Part shown: piece after piece, positions 50,250 to 61,800 of the stretch
Layout: each line of letters begins with the position of its first letter
How positions within the stretch are numbered: position 1 is the stretch's first letter
NCBI GenBank assembly: GCA_038147755.1
Contig: JAYQTS010000012.1
Location: forward strand, 28,760-92,759
DNA from: UBA5951 sp012269555
GTDB lineage: Bacteria; Pseudomonadota; Alphaproteobacteria; Puniceispirillales; Puniceispirillaceae
Length of the DNA: 64,000 nt
Direction: 5' to 3'
The notes under the pieces: generated by a model
What the model saw: the letters and a program-made list of their open reading frames with translations, nothing else
Told to the model about the DNA's origin: nothing
Database searches by the model: none
Program-made: the position numbers and the translations under genes

Positions 50250-50618
50250 ATTTATACTCTAAGATGATAACTATTATATTTTTCTCTTTACAGATAATGC
50301 TTGTAGATAAGCACTGATTTTGAATTTTGCCAATCCACTTTGAACGAGAAAGCAGAATTTAGCTTTGCAAATATAGTTAAAAGTTTATCTCAATATATTT
50401 TTTATCTATGTCTAGAATAATTTAAAGAATAAGAATGCTATTCAATTCGAATAAGTAAGTTTGTATAAAAATTTTGAAAATTACTTCTTATTTGGTTTTA
50501 ATTTAATATGTGAGTTGAGATCACAGAGAAATAATTCTAGTAAATTATAAGGTTTCTCGACAACCTTTGTGTAAATAGGTTATTACTGAATTATTTTTGT
50601 TACTAAGCAGGAATGCTA
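50250..50618. other. AT-rich intergenic gap between divergent aacS and gor
   Basis: About 370 bases with no ORF of note and no convincing hairpin-plus-T-run. As the genes point away from each other it should carry both promoters. No clear repeat or RNA was seen. Confidence 0.55.
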
Positions 50619-51973
50619 ATGGCAACCCATGATTATGATCTTATAGTAATTGGAGCGGGCTCTGGCGGAGTGAGAGCTAGCAGAATATCTGCCTCTTTTG
50701 GGGCTAAGGTTGCTATTGTTGAAAAAGACCGCCTAGGAGGTACTTGCGTTATTAGAGGATGTGTTCCGAAAAAGTTACTCGTTTATGGAGCCAGTTTTGC
50801 TCACGAAGCGGTTGATGCTGAGGGATTCGGCTGGCAAATTGAAGGCTTAATGCACAATTGGGGGGCACTTATATCAGCGAAAGATGCTGAGATTTCCCGT
50901 CTTGAAGGAATTTACAGGAAACTACTCGAAAATGCGGGTGTAGATCTAATTGAAGGAAAAGGAATTATTATTGGTCCAAATGAAGTCTTAGTTAATGGAA
51001 AGACATTGACTGCAGAACGAATTCTTATAGCGGTAGGTGGTGTTCCCTCCATCCTAAACACGAAGGGGATGGCAGAAAATGCAATTACGTCAAATGAGGC
51101 GTTAGACCTGAAAGAACTGCCAGAAAAAATTATTATTCAAGGTGGTGGTTATATTGCGTTAGAATTTGCAGGTATTTTTGCATCACTGGGAAGTGATACT
51201 CATTTAATTTTCAGAAGCGAATTTCCTCTTCGTGGGTTTGACGATGATGTAAGAGCTCACATTGCTAACTGTCTCACTGATAGGGGCGTAAAACTTCATC
51301 CAAATACTTCAATTACAAAAGTTGAAAAAAACTCAGATAAGCTATCTGTTTCTTTAGATAATAACGAGATGATAGATGCTAACCAACTTTTAGCGGCTAC
51401 GGGAAGGCAACCAAACACCGCATCGTTAGGCCTTGATAAAATTGGAGTAAAAATGGGAGATGTTGGACAAATACTCGTGTCTGAGAATGGTCAAACTTCT
51501 GTTCCATCTATTTTTGCTATAGGTGATGTAACAGATAGGGTAACTCTTACACCTGTTGCAATTGGGGAGGGCCACGCCTTCGCAGATACTTTTATGGAAA
51601 TAATCAAAGAATAATGTCGCATGAGTTATTCGCCTCTGCTGTATTTAGTCAACCACCTATAGCTTGCGTTGGGATAACAGAAAAACAGGCTATCGATAGA
51701 AATATAAATGTTTTAATATTTGAGTCTAAATTTAAGGCAATGAAAAATACCATTTCAGGACGAGCAGAACAAAGCTATATGAAATTAGTTGTAGAACATG
51801 AAACTGATAAGGTAATTGGTGCGCACATGGTTGGACCAGATTGCGCTGAAATTATGCAAGGAATTGCAATTGCAATGAAAATGGGAGCTACCAAATCAGA
51901 TTTTGATGCCACTGTTGGCATTCATCCAACTGCTGCTGAAGAATTTGTAACCATGCGAACACCAAGAGTTTAA
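50619..51973 (+). CDS. gor: Glutathione-disulfide reductase (one frameshift)
   Basis: FAD enzyme that reduces oxidised glutathione with NADPH. GAGSGGVRASRISA for FAD, redox pair in GGTCVIRGCVPKK, NADPH fold IIQGGGYIALEFAGIFASLG, and the C-terminal active-site His/Glu in GIHPTAAEEFVTMRTPR. Start ATG 50619 is chosen because AGGA (50609-50612) is six bases upstream; the ATG at 50613 has no room for an RBS. The frame breaks at the T-run 51590-51593; one added T gives DTFYGNNQRIMSHE. About 451 residues, normal. With the GST-fold protein at 3 kb and the glutaredoxin at 62.6 kb it indicates glutathione-based redox control. Confidence 0.95.
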
Positions 51974-52150
51974 ACTTGTGCGCTCCTATAAAATTATTCT
52001 CTACATCGCAAAATAGCTTTAAAATTATAAAAATAAAAATAAAGAAACGGGCAAGTTTATTTGCATTTGGTAGCTCAAAACAGTACATTTGGGTTGCGGA
52101 AATATAGATTATTTTTGTTTGTAATATTAAATTAAAAAATAGGTGTTGGT

Positions 52151-53530
52151 ATGAAATGGCAACCAAATAGCTGGCGCAATTTCCCTGTTAAGCAAGTGCC
52201 AGAATATCCCAATGCATCTTTGCTTAATGAAGTAGAAAAAATGCTTGAAAAACGCCCTCCTTTGGTATTTGCAGGAGAAGTACAGGAATTAAGACAAAAG
52301 CTTGGGCAAGTTGCAAATGGAAAAGCATTTTTGCTTCAAGGTGGAGACTGTGCCGAGAGTTTCGCAGAGTATAGTGCTAACAATATTAGGGACAGTTTTA
52401 AGGTGATCCTGCAAATGGCTGTCGCGCTTACTTTTGGTGCGGGATTGCCTGTAATAAAAGTTGGGCGAATGGCAGGCCAATTTGCTAAACCTCGTTCTTC
52501 TCCAACAGAAGTTATTGATGGCATTGAACTTCCATCTTATCGCGGTGATATGGTGAACGGTATTGAGTTTAATGAGGTAAGTAGAAAACCAGACCCCAAA
52601 AGATTGCTGAATGTTTATGACCATTCAGCATCAACTTTAAACTTATTGCGTGCATTTTCTCAGGGAGGGATGGCTGACCTGAATCAGGTACATAGCTGGA
52701 ATAGTGATTATGTTAAAGATACTGCGCAATCAAAGAAATTTGAGCAGTTATCTGAGAAAATTGAAGAATGTCTTAAATTTATGGCTGCTTGTGGTGTTAA
52801 TTCAGACAATACAAGAGCTTTGATGGAAACTGAGTTTTATACTAGTCATGAGGCTTTATTACTTAATTATGAAGAGGCAATGACCCGTAAAGATACAATT
52901 ACGAATGCAAAAGAGCTGTTTACAACATCAGCACATATGGTTTGGATTGGTGACCGTACGCGTCAATTAGACGGTGCTCATGTTGAATATATGCGTGGTA
53001 TTGCAAACCCGATTGGAATTAAATGTGGTCCATCTCTCGAAGCAGATGAGTTAATCAAATTAATTGAAGTTCTTAATCCAGAAAATATATCTGGAAGATT
53101 AACCCTAATTACCAGAATGGGTGCAGACCGTGTTTTAGCAAAATTGCCTAAATTATTGAGTGCTGTCGATAAATCTGGTGCAAACGTAGTTTGGTGTTGT
53201 GATCCTATGCATGGAAATACTGTAAAAGCAAGTTCTGGATATAAAACGCGGCGTATTGAAGATGTTATGAGAGAGGTTGAGGGGTTCTTTTCTGCCCATG
53301 ATGAAGTTGGTACTTATCCAGGCGGTGTTCATTTTGAAATGACGGGACAAAATGTAACAGAATGTGTAGGAGGTGTTGTTTCAGTAACTGAGGAATCTTT
53401 GGGGGATAGATATCATACACATTGTGATCCTAGACTTAATGCAAGTCAATCACTAGAATTAGCTTTTTTAATAGCAAATTTAATGAAAAAGCGCCGCGAC
53501 CATTCAGCTGGAATATTACAGGCTGTTTAG
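52151..53530 (+). CDS. 3-deoxy-7-phosphoheptulonate synthase, class II (plant-type)
   Basis: First step of the shikimate pathway: PEP plus erythrose-4-phosphate to DAHP. 459 residues, the class II length, unrelated to AroG/F/H of E. coli. Landmarks: LQGGDCAESF at residues 60-69 (metal cysteine), GRMAGQFAKPRS, WIGDRTRQLDGAHVEY, and CDPMHGNTVKASSGYKTR. The last is followed by VHFEMTGQNVTECVGG with the metal His and Glu. Class II DAHP synthases are usual in Alphaproteobacteria. Monocistronic, with 177 bases upstream. Confidence 0.96.
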   Translation: MKWQPNSWRNFPVKQVPEYPNASLLNEVEKMLEKRPPLVFAGEVQELRQKLGQVANGKAFLLQGGDCAESFAEYSANNIRDSFKVILQMAVALTFGAGLPVIKVGRMAGQFAKPRSSPTEVIDGIELPSYRGDMVNGIEFNEVSRKPDPKRLLNVYDHSASTLNLLRAFSQGGMADLNQVHSWNSDYVKDTAQSKKFEQLSEKIEECLKFMAACGVNSDNTRALMETEFYTSHEALLLNYEEAMTRKDTITNAKELFTTSAHMVWIGDRTRQLDGAHVEYMRGIANPIGIKCGPSLEADELIKLIEVLNPENISGRLTLITRMGADRVLAKLPKLLSAVDKSGANVVWCCDPMHGNTVKASSGYKTRRIEDVMREVEGFFSAHDEVGTYPGGVHFEMTGQNVTECVGGVVSVTEESLGDRYHTHCDPRLNASQSLELAFLIANLMKKRRDHSAGILQAV

Positions 53531-53564
53531 CTGTTTTTCTAGTAAATGATGGGGAACCAGAACA

Positions 53565-54724
53565 GTGACCAAAATGTGGCCAGATAGTCAATCACATCCG
53601 CGTTATACTGATAGCTATTTCAACCTAACGCGAAAAATATTGCAGGAGCATGGGGATATAGAAGTAACCTACGCTGTATTTATGCGAAGGCCAGTGACGC
53701 TTGCTTCAAAAATGGCAATAGACTGGCTTTATAAAATGACAGAAGAGCGTGGCGTAGCTGTAAAAATAGAGACCCTTTTTAAGGAGGGCGCTTGGGTTGG
53801 TGCTGGAGAACCGATGTTTTATATTTCCGGGAGCATGGTTGCGCTAGTAGATTTAGAGACTATATTTTTACAAAAATTAGGGGCAGCCTGTGTCGCTGCT
53901 TATAATGCCTATCATATGTCAATGGAACTTCCTCAAGTGGGTTTTATAGCCATGGATGCGCGTCATTGCGCTGGAACAGAGATGGCAGAATTAATGGCAT
54001 ATGGCGCATCTGTTGGTTCAAAAAAAGCAATTTCGAAAAACGGAGCTAAAGGATTTATTGGTTGCGCAACTGATGCGACTGCACATCATTTTGGCATGAC
54101 TTATGGAATAGGAACTATGCCTCACGCGCTGATCGGGTATGCTGGGAGTACACTTAAGGCAGCAAAGCTTTTTCACAAAACCTTTCCAGAACGTGCTTTA
54201 ACTGTACTTGTGGATTATTACGGAAATGAAATTGATGATGCCATAGAAGTTGCAGCTGAATTTCCAGAATTAGTTGACTCAGGCAGTTGGGCGTTAGGAT
54301 TGACACCCATGGTGGAAGATTTGTGCAAGGTTTAGATACACAAGAATCATACGCTGTTTTAGATAGAAATATACCTAATGCTATTCGTGGATACAGAACT
54401 GAACAAGAGCTGAAGCATTTGATGGGAACGGGTGTTTCAGCTGCTGCCATTTGGTATATGCGTGAACAGTTGAATAAAGCTGGATTTAATAATGTAAAAA
54501 TTATCGCCTCCAGCGGATTCAGCCCTGATAAATGCCGTGTGTTCTCATTGGCAAAGGCACCAGTAGATATTATAGGCACAGGTTCTTATTTGCCTTCTAA
54601 CTGGTCAGATACATACGCTACTGCGGATATCATCTCTTATAATGGTGTGTCTCAAGTCAAAATTGGTCGGGAGTTCTTATTTTCTAGAAAAAAATCTGCT
54701 TCTGACAAAGGCAGAAAATTATGA
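53565..54724 (+). CDS. pncB: Nicotinate phosphoribosyltransferase (one frameshift)
   Basis: Converts nicotinate and PRPP to nicotinate mononucleotide in the Preiss-Handler salvage route. Begins at GTG 53565 (GGGGAA at 53551-53556; ATG 53574 is an alternative). Motifs: the phosphoribosyl site KGFIGCATDATAH-like segment (GAKGFIGCATDAT), FPERALTVLVDYYGNE, and the C-terminal RIDTHGGRFVQGLDT with the PRPP-binding IIASSGF. One G missing at 54289-54291 breaks the frame; repair gives GSWGVRIDTHGG. About 386 residues. Its stop overlaps the nadE start (ATGA), so two consecutive NAD-salvage steps are co-translated. Confidence 0.93.
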
Positions 54725-56409
54725 CATTGGAAAACCTTAAAGAAACGGAGCAGCTTTCTATTGCACTTGCTCAACTTAATCCGCATCTTGGTAACGTACA
54801 TTTAAACACTGAAAAACTAGTTTTAGCGCATAAAAAAGCCATTAGAATGGGTGCTGATATTATTATCACTCCGGAAATGTTCCTTGCGGGATATCCATGT
54901 GATGATTTGGTATATCGTGACGATTTTATTGCTGAGATCGAAGCCTCATTGCATGATCTAGCAAAACTTACAACTGACGGTAAGCCGGCTATTATTGTTG
55001 GTGCACCAAGAAAGAACGACGGTGTTCTGTTTAATTCTCTTTTTGTATTAGATGACGGAAAAATAATTCATCATTACGATAAAATTAACTTGCCAAATTA
55101 TGGTGTGTTTGATGAAAAACGTAATTTCAAGGCAGGGAATGGTACAGGTCCAATTTCTCTTAGAGGTTGGCGTCTTGGTCTAGCAATTTGCGAGGATATC
55201 TGGACTCCTGATATTTGTGAGACATTGCAGGAGGCTGGTGCACAATTAATAATTTCATTAAACGCAAGCCCATTTGAAATTGGTAAGCAAGATAAAAGAA
55301 TGGCAACGGCAATCGCTAGAATGGGTGAAACTAATTTGCCTATTATTTATCTGAATATGGTAGGTGGACAGGACGAAGTGGTTTTTGATGGTAATTCTTT
55401 TGCCCTTAATTTAGGCGGTGAGCTTGCGTCCCATCTTCCAAGTTTTTCAGAAACAGTATCTACAGTTACATTAGAGGTCAAGCCTGCGGGAGTAAGGATG
55501 ATAGGTCAGGTCTACAAACCAGAGGAAGGTCTTGCGTCTTGCTATAATGCTCTGATGATTGGAATTAGGGACTATGTTGAAAAGAATAATTTTCCTGGTG
55601 TTGTTTTAGGTCTTTCAGGTGGAATTGACTCTGCGCTTGTGGCTGTGCTAGCGGCTGATGCCCTTGGTGCTGATAAAGTTGATACGATTATGATGCCTTC
55701 TGAGTACACAGCAGATATTAGCCTAAACGATGCAGAATTACTCGCAGATAACCTAGGTGTTAGCTATAAAACCATTTCAATAGCTGAAGCGATGTCGCAA
55801 TTTAACATTATGTTAGAGCCTTATTTTAAAAATACAGATGCTGGTATAGCAGAAGAGAATATTCAATCTAGACTTCGCGGACTAACTCTAATGGCCTATT
55901 CTAATAAGTTTGGTTCGATGGTATTAGCTACTGGTAATAAATCTGAATATGCTGCTGGTTATGCAACATTATATGGGGATATGTGTGGTGGGTATGCACC
56001 AATTAAAGATGTTTGGAAAACAACCGTATTTGAACTTTGCAAATGGCGTAATAATAATATACCGCGATTATCACCTATCAAAAAAGATAAAATTATACCG
56101 GAGCGTATAATTACCAGACCACCATCAGCAGAATTAAGGCCAGACCAGCAAGACACAGATAGTCTTCCAGAATATGACATACTAGATCCTATTCTTGTTG
56201 CTTTAACAGAAGAAATGGCGGACATAAAAACGATTATATCAAGAGGATTTGACAGGGAAGTTGTTGAAAAAGCTAGTCAATTATTGTTTAGAGCTGAATA
56301 CAAACGCTTTCAGGCGGCACCAGGTCCTAAAATTACTACTAGGGCATTTGGCAGAGATAGACGATTGCCTCTAACTTCGGGTTTTAGACCTGCATATCAT
56401 AATAGGTAG
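54721..56409 (+). CDS. nadE: Glutamine-dependent NAD+ synthetase
   Basis: Amidates nicotinate adenine dinucleotide to NAD+ using ammonia channelled from glutamine. 562 residues with a nitrilase-type glutaminase domain (Glu in TPEMFLAGYP, Lys in HHYDKINLPNYGVFDE, Cys in LAICEDIW, the catalytic triad) and a C-terminal synthetase with P-loop LGLSGGIDSALVA and LATGNKSEYAAGYATLYGD. Intact. Together with pncB it makes two of the three Preiss-Handler steps; nadD is not here. Confidence 0.96.
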   Translation: MTLENLKETEQLSIALAQLNPHLGNVHLNTEKLVLAHKKAIRMGADIIITPEMFLAGYPCDDLVYRDDFIAEIEASLHDLAKLTTDGKPAIIVGAPRKNDGVLFNSLFVLDDGKIIHHYDKINLPNYGVFDEKRNFKAGNGTGPISLRGWRLGLAICEDIWTPDICETLQEAGAQLIISLNASPFEIGKQDKRMATAIARMGETNLPIIYLNMVGGQDEVVFDGNSFALNLGGELASHLPSFSETVSTVTLEVKPAGVRMIGQVYKPEEGLASCYNALMIGIRDYVEKNNFPGVVLGLSGGIDSALVAVLAADALGADKVDTIMMPSEYTADISLNDAELLADNLGVSYKTISIAEAMSQFNIMLEPYFKNTDAGIAEENIQSRLRGLTLMAYSNKFGSMVLATGNKSEYAAGYATLYGDMCGGYAPIKDVWKTTVFELCKWRNNNIPRLSPIKKDKIIPERIITRPPSAELRPDQQDTDSLPEYDILDPILVALTEEMADIKTIISRGFDREVVEKASQLLFRAEYKRFQAAPGPKITTRAFGRDRRLPLTSGFRPAYHNR

Positions 56410-56419
56410 GATTACACAT

Positions 56420-57762
56420 ATGACATTGTCAAAGGTTAGATTTGCGCCAAGTCCAACAGGACATTTGCATGTAGGAAATCTTAGAACAGCGTTGGTGAAT
56501 TTTCTTTATGTAAAAAAGTTGGTGGTCATTTCATGCTCAGAATTGACGATACGGACAAACAGCGCTCATCATTAAAGTTTGAAGAGTCAATTAGAGATGA
56601 CTTGAAATGGCTTGGCATTAAATGGGAAAGTGAAGACAGACAATCCGAAAGATTAGACATTTATAATAAGGCCTTAGAAAGGCTTATTCAAAATGGTCGC
56701 GCTTATCCATGTTATGAAACGCAAGAAGAGTTAGGTTTAAAAAGAAAAGCACTTTTAATGTCTGGCAAGCCGCCTGTTTATGATCGAGCGGCTCTTCGAT
56801 TAACGGAAGCTCAAAAAAAAGCTTATAACGAGCAGAATATTATGCCTCACTATCGATTTTTACTTAATGATGAGGAGGTTAGATGGACGGACCTTATAAG
56901 GGGTGAGTCAAGTATTCATATGTCAAGCCTCTCTGACCCCGTGCTGCTTCGGGCTGATGGGAGAGTTATTTACACACTTGCTTCAGTTGTGGATGACATT
57001 GATCACGGTATTACAACAATTTTAAGAGGTGAAGACCATGTTACAAACTCTGCTGCTCAAATTCAACTTTTTGAAGCATTAGGAGTAAAGCCGCCGGACT
57101 TGGGACATATGGCCTTATTAGCTGGAGCAGAAGGAGAGGGTTTGTCCAAAAGACTAGGTAGTCTTTCTATAGGTCAGTTGCGCGAAGAAGGATTTGAGCC
57201 TCTAGCAATTGCTGCTCTATTAGCGAGAATTGGTACCTCTGACCCCATTGAAGCGTTTTCAACATTTGATGAAATTATAGAACAATTTTCAATAGAGAAA
57301 TTTAGTCGCTCAACCGCAAAATTTGACCCAGCAGAGCTTAGCTTAATCAATGCAAAAACACTTCAGCTTTTCACTTTTAATGAGCTTCGCGATAGATTTT
57401 CTTTTGAAGATGTTTCAGAAATAGATGAGGAATTTTGGGAAGCTATTAAAGGAAATATTCTTTATTTTTCTGATATTAAGTTTTGGTGGCAACTATGTCA
57501 CAGTGAAATAAAACCCATAATCGAGGATAATGAATTATGTGAATTGGCTATTGAGAGTATGCCGGAAGGCGAATTGACGGCAGAAACCTGGAATAGCTGG
57601 GTTGCATTGATATCAGAGAAATCTGGTAAAAAGGGTAAATCTTTATTTCACCCCCTTCGGCTAGCTTTAACAGGTAAAACACAAGGGCCCGAGGTGAAAA
57701 ATTTACTTAAGTATATGGGTAGGGAACGCGTTCGAAAACGTTTATCGGGAATAACGGCATGA
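56420..57762 (+). CDS. gltX: Glutamate-tRNA ligase (one frameshift)
   Basis: Class I aminoacyl-tRNA synthetase charging tRNA-Glu (and in this class often tRNA-Gln). HIGH site as PTGHLHVGN at residues 11-19, which lies upstream of the break; KMSKS site as GLSKRLGSLS. The longest uninterrupted frame begins only at 56533, but the N-terminal 38 codons from ATG 56420 are needed for the catalytic domain. One A missing in the run 56512-56517 explains the shift; repair gives FLYVKKVGGHFMLRIDDTD. About 447 residues, the shorter of the two GluRS sizes seen in Alphaproteobacteria, so a second copy may exist elsewhere. Four bases overlap with cysS. Confidence 0.92.
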
Positions 57763-59107
57763 GTGGTTTGCGGCTCTACAATACACTTGTAAAAGAAAAA
57801 GAACTCTTTACTCCTCTCAGCATAAATCATGTAGGAATTTATGCTTGCGGGCCTACTGTTTATGATAGAATTCACGTAGGTAATGCAAGACCTCTTGTCC
57901 TTTTTGATATACTCGTAAAATTGCTTCGTTACCATTATAAAGACGTAACTTATGTTAGAAATATCACTGATGTTGATGATAAGATAAACAAACGAGCTTT
58001 GGAACTTGGGATGTCTATCAATAGCCTCTGCGAAACAACTATTAATGATTTCCATGATGACTGCAGGGCCCTAAACGTTTCTTCTCCAGATGTGGAACCA
58101 AGAGCTACTGAACATATTTCTGATATGATAGAAATAATTGAAACATTGCTCGCACGTGATCATGCCTATGAGACATCAGGTCACGTGTTATTTTCTGTTT
58201 TAACAATGCCTGAATATGGTAAATTATCTGGTAGAAGCCTGCATGAAATGATAGCAGGTGCCCGAGTTGATATTGCTCCCTATAAAAAAGATCCTTCTGA
58301 TTTTGTGTTATGGAAGCCATCAACTCCAGAGCAACCAGGTTGGGATAGTCCGTTTGGGAGAGGAAGGCCGGGATGGCATATTGAATGTTCTGCAATGGCA
58401 AAAAAATATTTAGGTAAAGAATTTGATATACACGCTGGGGGCCTAGACTTGATTTTTCCTCATCATGAAAATGAAATTGCCCAATCCTGTTGTGCACATA
58501 ATACCCAATATATGGCACGATATTGGGTTCATAATGGATATGTAACTGTGAATGGCGAGAAAATGTCTAAATCTGCGGGTAATTTTACTACCGTGTCGGA
58601 CGCACTTACTAAACATCGGGGGGAAGCTATTCGCTATGCATTGATGGCCGCTCATTATAGAGCGCCTCTTGATTATTCTGATGCTCAAGTTTCAGAGTCA
58701 AAATTGGCATTGGATAGGCTTTATAGAGTAGCTGGAGATGCGAGCCCATCATTACCACCATCTGAGTTTATTGAAATTCTAGACGATGACTTAAATACTC
58801 AAAGGCCCTTGCATTCCTGCATCAAAAAGTCAAAGAATTTAATAAAGGTGAAAAACAAGTAGCAGGTGAAATAAAGGCATGCACAGAGTTACTGGGGCTT
58901 CTCAAATATTCATCACAAGAATGGTTTCAATCAGAAGCACATAAAAATGAGCTATCTAGCTTAGAGATTGAACAACAAATCGAAGAGCGCAGAATTGCTC
59001 GTGTCAATAAAGATTTTTTAAAAGCAGATGATATTAGGCAAAAGCTTGCTTCGAGTGGTATTGAGCTATTTGATAATTCAGACGGTACAAGTTGGAGAAG
59101 GAAATAA
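57759..59107 (+). CDS. cysS: Cysteine-tRNA ligase (one frameshift)
   Basis: Charges tRNA-Cys. Zinc-binding YACGPTVYDRIHVGNARP holds the HIGH motif; GEKMSKSAGNF is the KMSKS site; HPGWHIECSAM and HAGGLDLIFPHHENE are further ligands. The frame breaks at C58800; one added C gives LNTPKALAFLHQKVKEF and continues through the C-terminal helical domain, with LEIEQQIEERRIARVNKD, to TAA at 59107. About 450 residues, normal. Shares an overlap with gltX and precedes cimA. Confidence 0.94.
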
Positions 59108-59189
59108 AATGAAAAGACTACAGTTTTGTGAGGATTTTTGATAGGAGTTACTATATTTATTATGACAGTTCTCTGGATTGATAAGAAAG

Positions 59190-60808
59190 ATGAATGCGAT
59201 GAGTGATAATCACATCTGGCTTTTTGACACCACGCTTCGTGATGGTGGTCAGACACGAGGCGTTGACTTTAGTGTTTCAGATAAAATTGCAATTAGTCAG
59301 GCATTAGATGAGTTCGGTATTGACTATGTGGAGGCAGGATGGCCAGGGGCAAACCCAACAGATGATCAGTTTTTTGAAAAGCCACCAAAATTAAAAAAAT
59401 CTTCCTTAGTCGCCTTTGGTATGACAAGAAGGGGTGGTAGATCAACCGAAAATGATCCTGGCTTTAATGCAATAATTAATGCGCAGACGGATGCAACTTG
59501 TTTGGTTGGAAAAACATGGGATTTTCATGTAAACACCGCCTTAAACATTTCAATGGATGAAAATTTAAAAATGATAAAAGAGTCACTTCAAGCAGCCAGT
59601 GCTCGGGGTAGAGAACCAATGTTTGACTGTGAGCATTATTTTGATGGATTCAAAGCAAACCCTGATTTTGCTTTGGAATGTGTAAAAGCTGCTTTTGACG
59701 GCGGTGCGCGTTGGATAATCTTGTGTGATACAAATGGTGGCACATTGACAGATGATGTGTTTGAAATTGTCTCTAAGACAAAATCATTCTTACCTCAAGC
59801 AAATATTGGGATTCATTGTCATAATGATATTGGGCTAGCGGTTGCAAACAGCATAGCTGCAATTAAGGCGGGCGCAAGACAGGTGCAAGGAACAATAAAT
59901 GGCCTTGGAGAGCGCTGTGGAAACGCGGATCTTATTACGCTTATCCCAACATTGATGTTGAAACTTGGTTATAAGACCTCTATTCCAGAGGAAAAGATTT
60001 CAAAACTATTGAGCTTGTCTCGAATGGTAGATGATAGGCTCAATCTGGTTCCTAACTCACATGCTCCATATGTGGGCTCAGCTGCGTTTGCTCATAAAGG
60101 AGGTCTTCACGCCTCAGCCGCTCAGAAAGACCCTAGAACCTACGAGCATATTCCTCCTGAGACAGTCGGAAACGAGCGTTCATTTGTTATTTCTGATCAA
60201 ATAGGAAGATCAAATGTACTAGCGCGCTTTTCAGAGGTTGGTATTGAAATTCCCGCAGATGACATCAGGATAGAAAAGCTTATTAGAGAGATTAAAGAAA
60301 AAGAGTATAATGGTTGGTCTTTTGACTCTGCTGAAGCCAGTTTCGAGTTACTTGCTAGAAAGGCATTAGGCAAGTTCCAGACTATTTTACGATTGGTCGT
60401 TTTAGGGTCACTGATGAAAGGCGATTTAATGCAAAAGGGGAATTGGTTGTTGAATCTGAGGCAACAGCAGCAATTACGATTGGTTCTCATACACAGTATG
60501 AAGTTGAATATGGAAATGGACCCGTGCATGCTATTGATAAGGCGATCCGTAAAGCATTAATTCAGTTCTATCCTTCACTTGGTGATGTTGATCTAATTGA
60601 TTTTAAGGTTAGAATTCTTGAACCACATGAGGGGCAAAAAGGAACCGGAGCAGTTACCCGTGTTTTAATTGAGTTTAAGGACGAACACGATTTAATATGG
60701 AGAACGGTTGGTGTTTCTACTAATATTATTGATGCATCTGTAATGGCTTTATCAGATGGAATGGTATGGAAGTTAATGAATGACGGTGCAAACCATGCCT
60801 CAATCTAA
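59190..60808 (+). CDS. cimA: (R)-citramalate synthase (one frameshift)
   Basis: Condenses acetyl-CoA and pyruvate to citramalate, a threonine-independent route to 2-ketobutyrate for isoleucine. DRE-TIM fold: FDTTLRDGGQTRGVDFSV near residue 10, the metal ligands in IGIHCHNDIGLAVAN, then GGLHASA and a C-terminal LeuA-type regulatory domain. The frame breaks at CC 60377-60378; one added C gives KFPDYFTIGRFRVTDE. Ends VWKLMNDGANHASI. About 540 residues. Isopropylmalate synthase cannot be entirely excluded, but the GGLHASAAQKDP and DTTLRDGGQTRG details match CimA. Start between ATG 59190 and 59199 is open. Confidence 0.88.
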
Positions 60809-60871
60809 AACAGTACTAAAGTTTGTATTTTTAGATTGACTGAAACATCATTTTAAACTTGAAAGCAAATT

Positions 60872-61717
60872 ATGAATAAATCGCCGTTTTTGTCACTCGT
60901 GCCTCCGGTTATAATTTTGTCTAATCCTCAATTAGGCGAAAATATCGGCGCCTCAGCGAGAGCAATGAAAAATTGTGGCTTTACTGACCTTAGGCTTATA
61001 AATCCGCGTGACGGATGGCCTAATGCTGATGCTGAACCTATGGCAACACATGCCGCAGATATCCTAAAGACTACCACCGTATATAAGGACCTTGCTTCTT
61101 CCTGCTTTGACATTACACACCTATTTGCTACTACTGCGAGGCCCAGAGAACTAAAAAAAACAGTTATCAATCCAAGAATGGCAGCTCAAAAATGTGTTGA
61201 CTACGCCCTAAGAGACATCTCTTTTGAAGGAAATATGCAAAAATATCCAGCTGAAGCGAACGGGAACACATATAAAGCTGCTTATTTATTTGGCTCAGAG
61301 AGGATGGGGCTGACCAATGATGAAATTGTTTTTGCTGATTTTATAGTAGAAGCAAATTTAAATCCCGATAGCAATTCATTAAATCTTGCTCAAGCTGTGA
61401 TGATAATGTGTTGGGAATTTGTGATGATTGCCACTTCTCTAGAAGCTATAACCGAAACTCAAGAAGCGGTATTTCCGAGAGCTATGTTGGGAAAAGTTAA
61501 ACAGAAAAATCTAAAGTCTGCTGCTACTATTGAAGAACAGAAGTATTTTTTTGATAGATTTGAGATGCTACTTGAAAAAAAAGGTTTCTTTTCAGCTCAA
61601 GAAAAAGCACCTACGGTAAAACGCAACTTGAGGAACTTTTTTATCAAGGCTCGTTTTACAAAACAGGAGCTTTTGACATGGCATGGAATTTTGACATTAT
61701 TTAGTAAGCAGAAATAG
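60872..61717 (+). CDS. trmJ: tRNA (cytidine/uridine-2'-O)-methyltransferase TrmJ
   Basis: SPOUT-class enzyme that 2'-O-methylates position 32 of several tRNAs. 281 residues. The knot is built from ILSNPQLGENIGASARAM near residue 13 and LFGSERMGLTNDEI plus NSLNLAQAVMIMCWE. A C-terminal helical extension of about 75 residues is as in TrmJ. Lies alone between cimA and rpsD. Confidence 0.93.
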   Translation: MNKSPFLSLVPPVIILSNPQLGENIGASARAMKNCGFTDLRLINPRDGWPNADAEPMATHAADILKTTTVYKDLASSCFDITHLFATTARPRELKKTVINPRMAAQKCVDYALRDISFEGNMQKYPAEANGNTYKAAYLFGSERMGLTNDEIVFADFIVEANLNPDSNSLNLAQAVMIMCWEFVMIATSLEAITETQEAVFPRAMLGKVKQKNLKSAATIEEQKYFFDRFEMLLEKKGFFSAQEKAPTVKRNLRNFFIKARFTKQELLTWHGILTLFSKQK

Positions 61718-61800
61718 CTTATTTTCTTGACGTACTAGAATGATTTGGGTATTCACTCCTCTATTCCTGGGAATGTTGGATGTGTGCGAACTCGGTAGCA

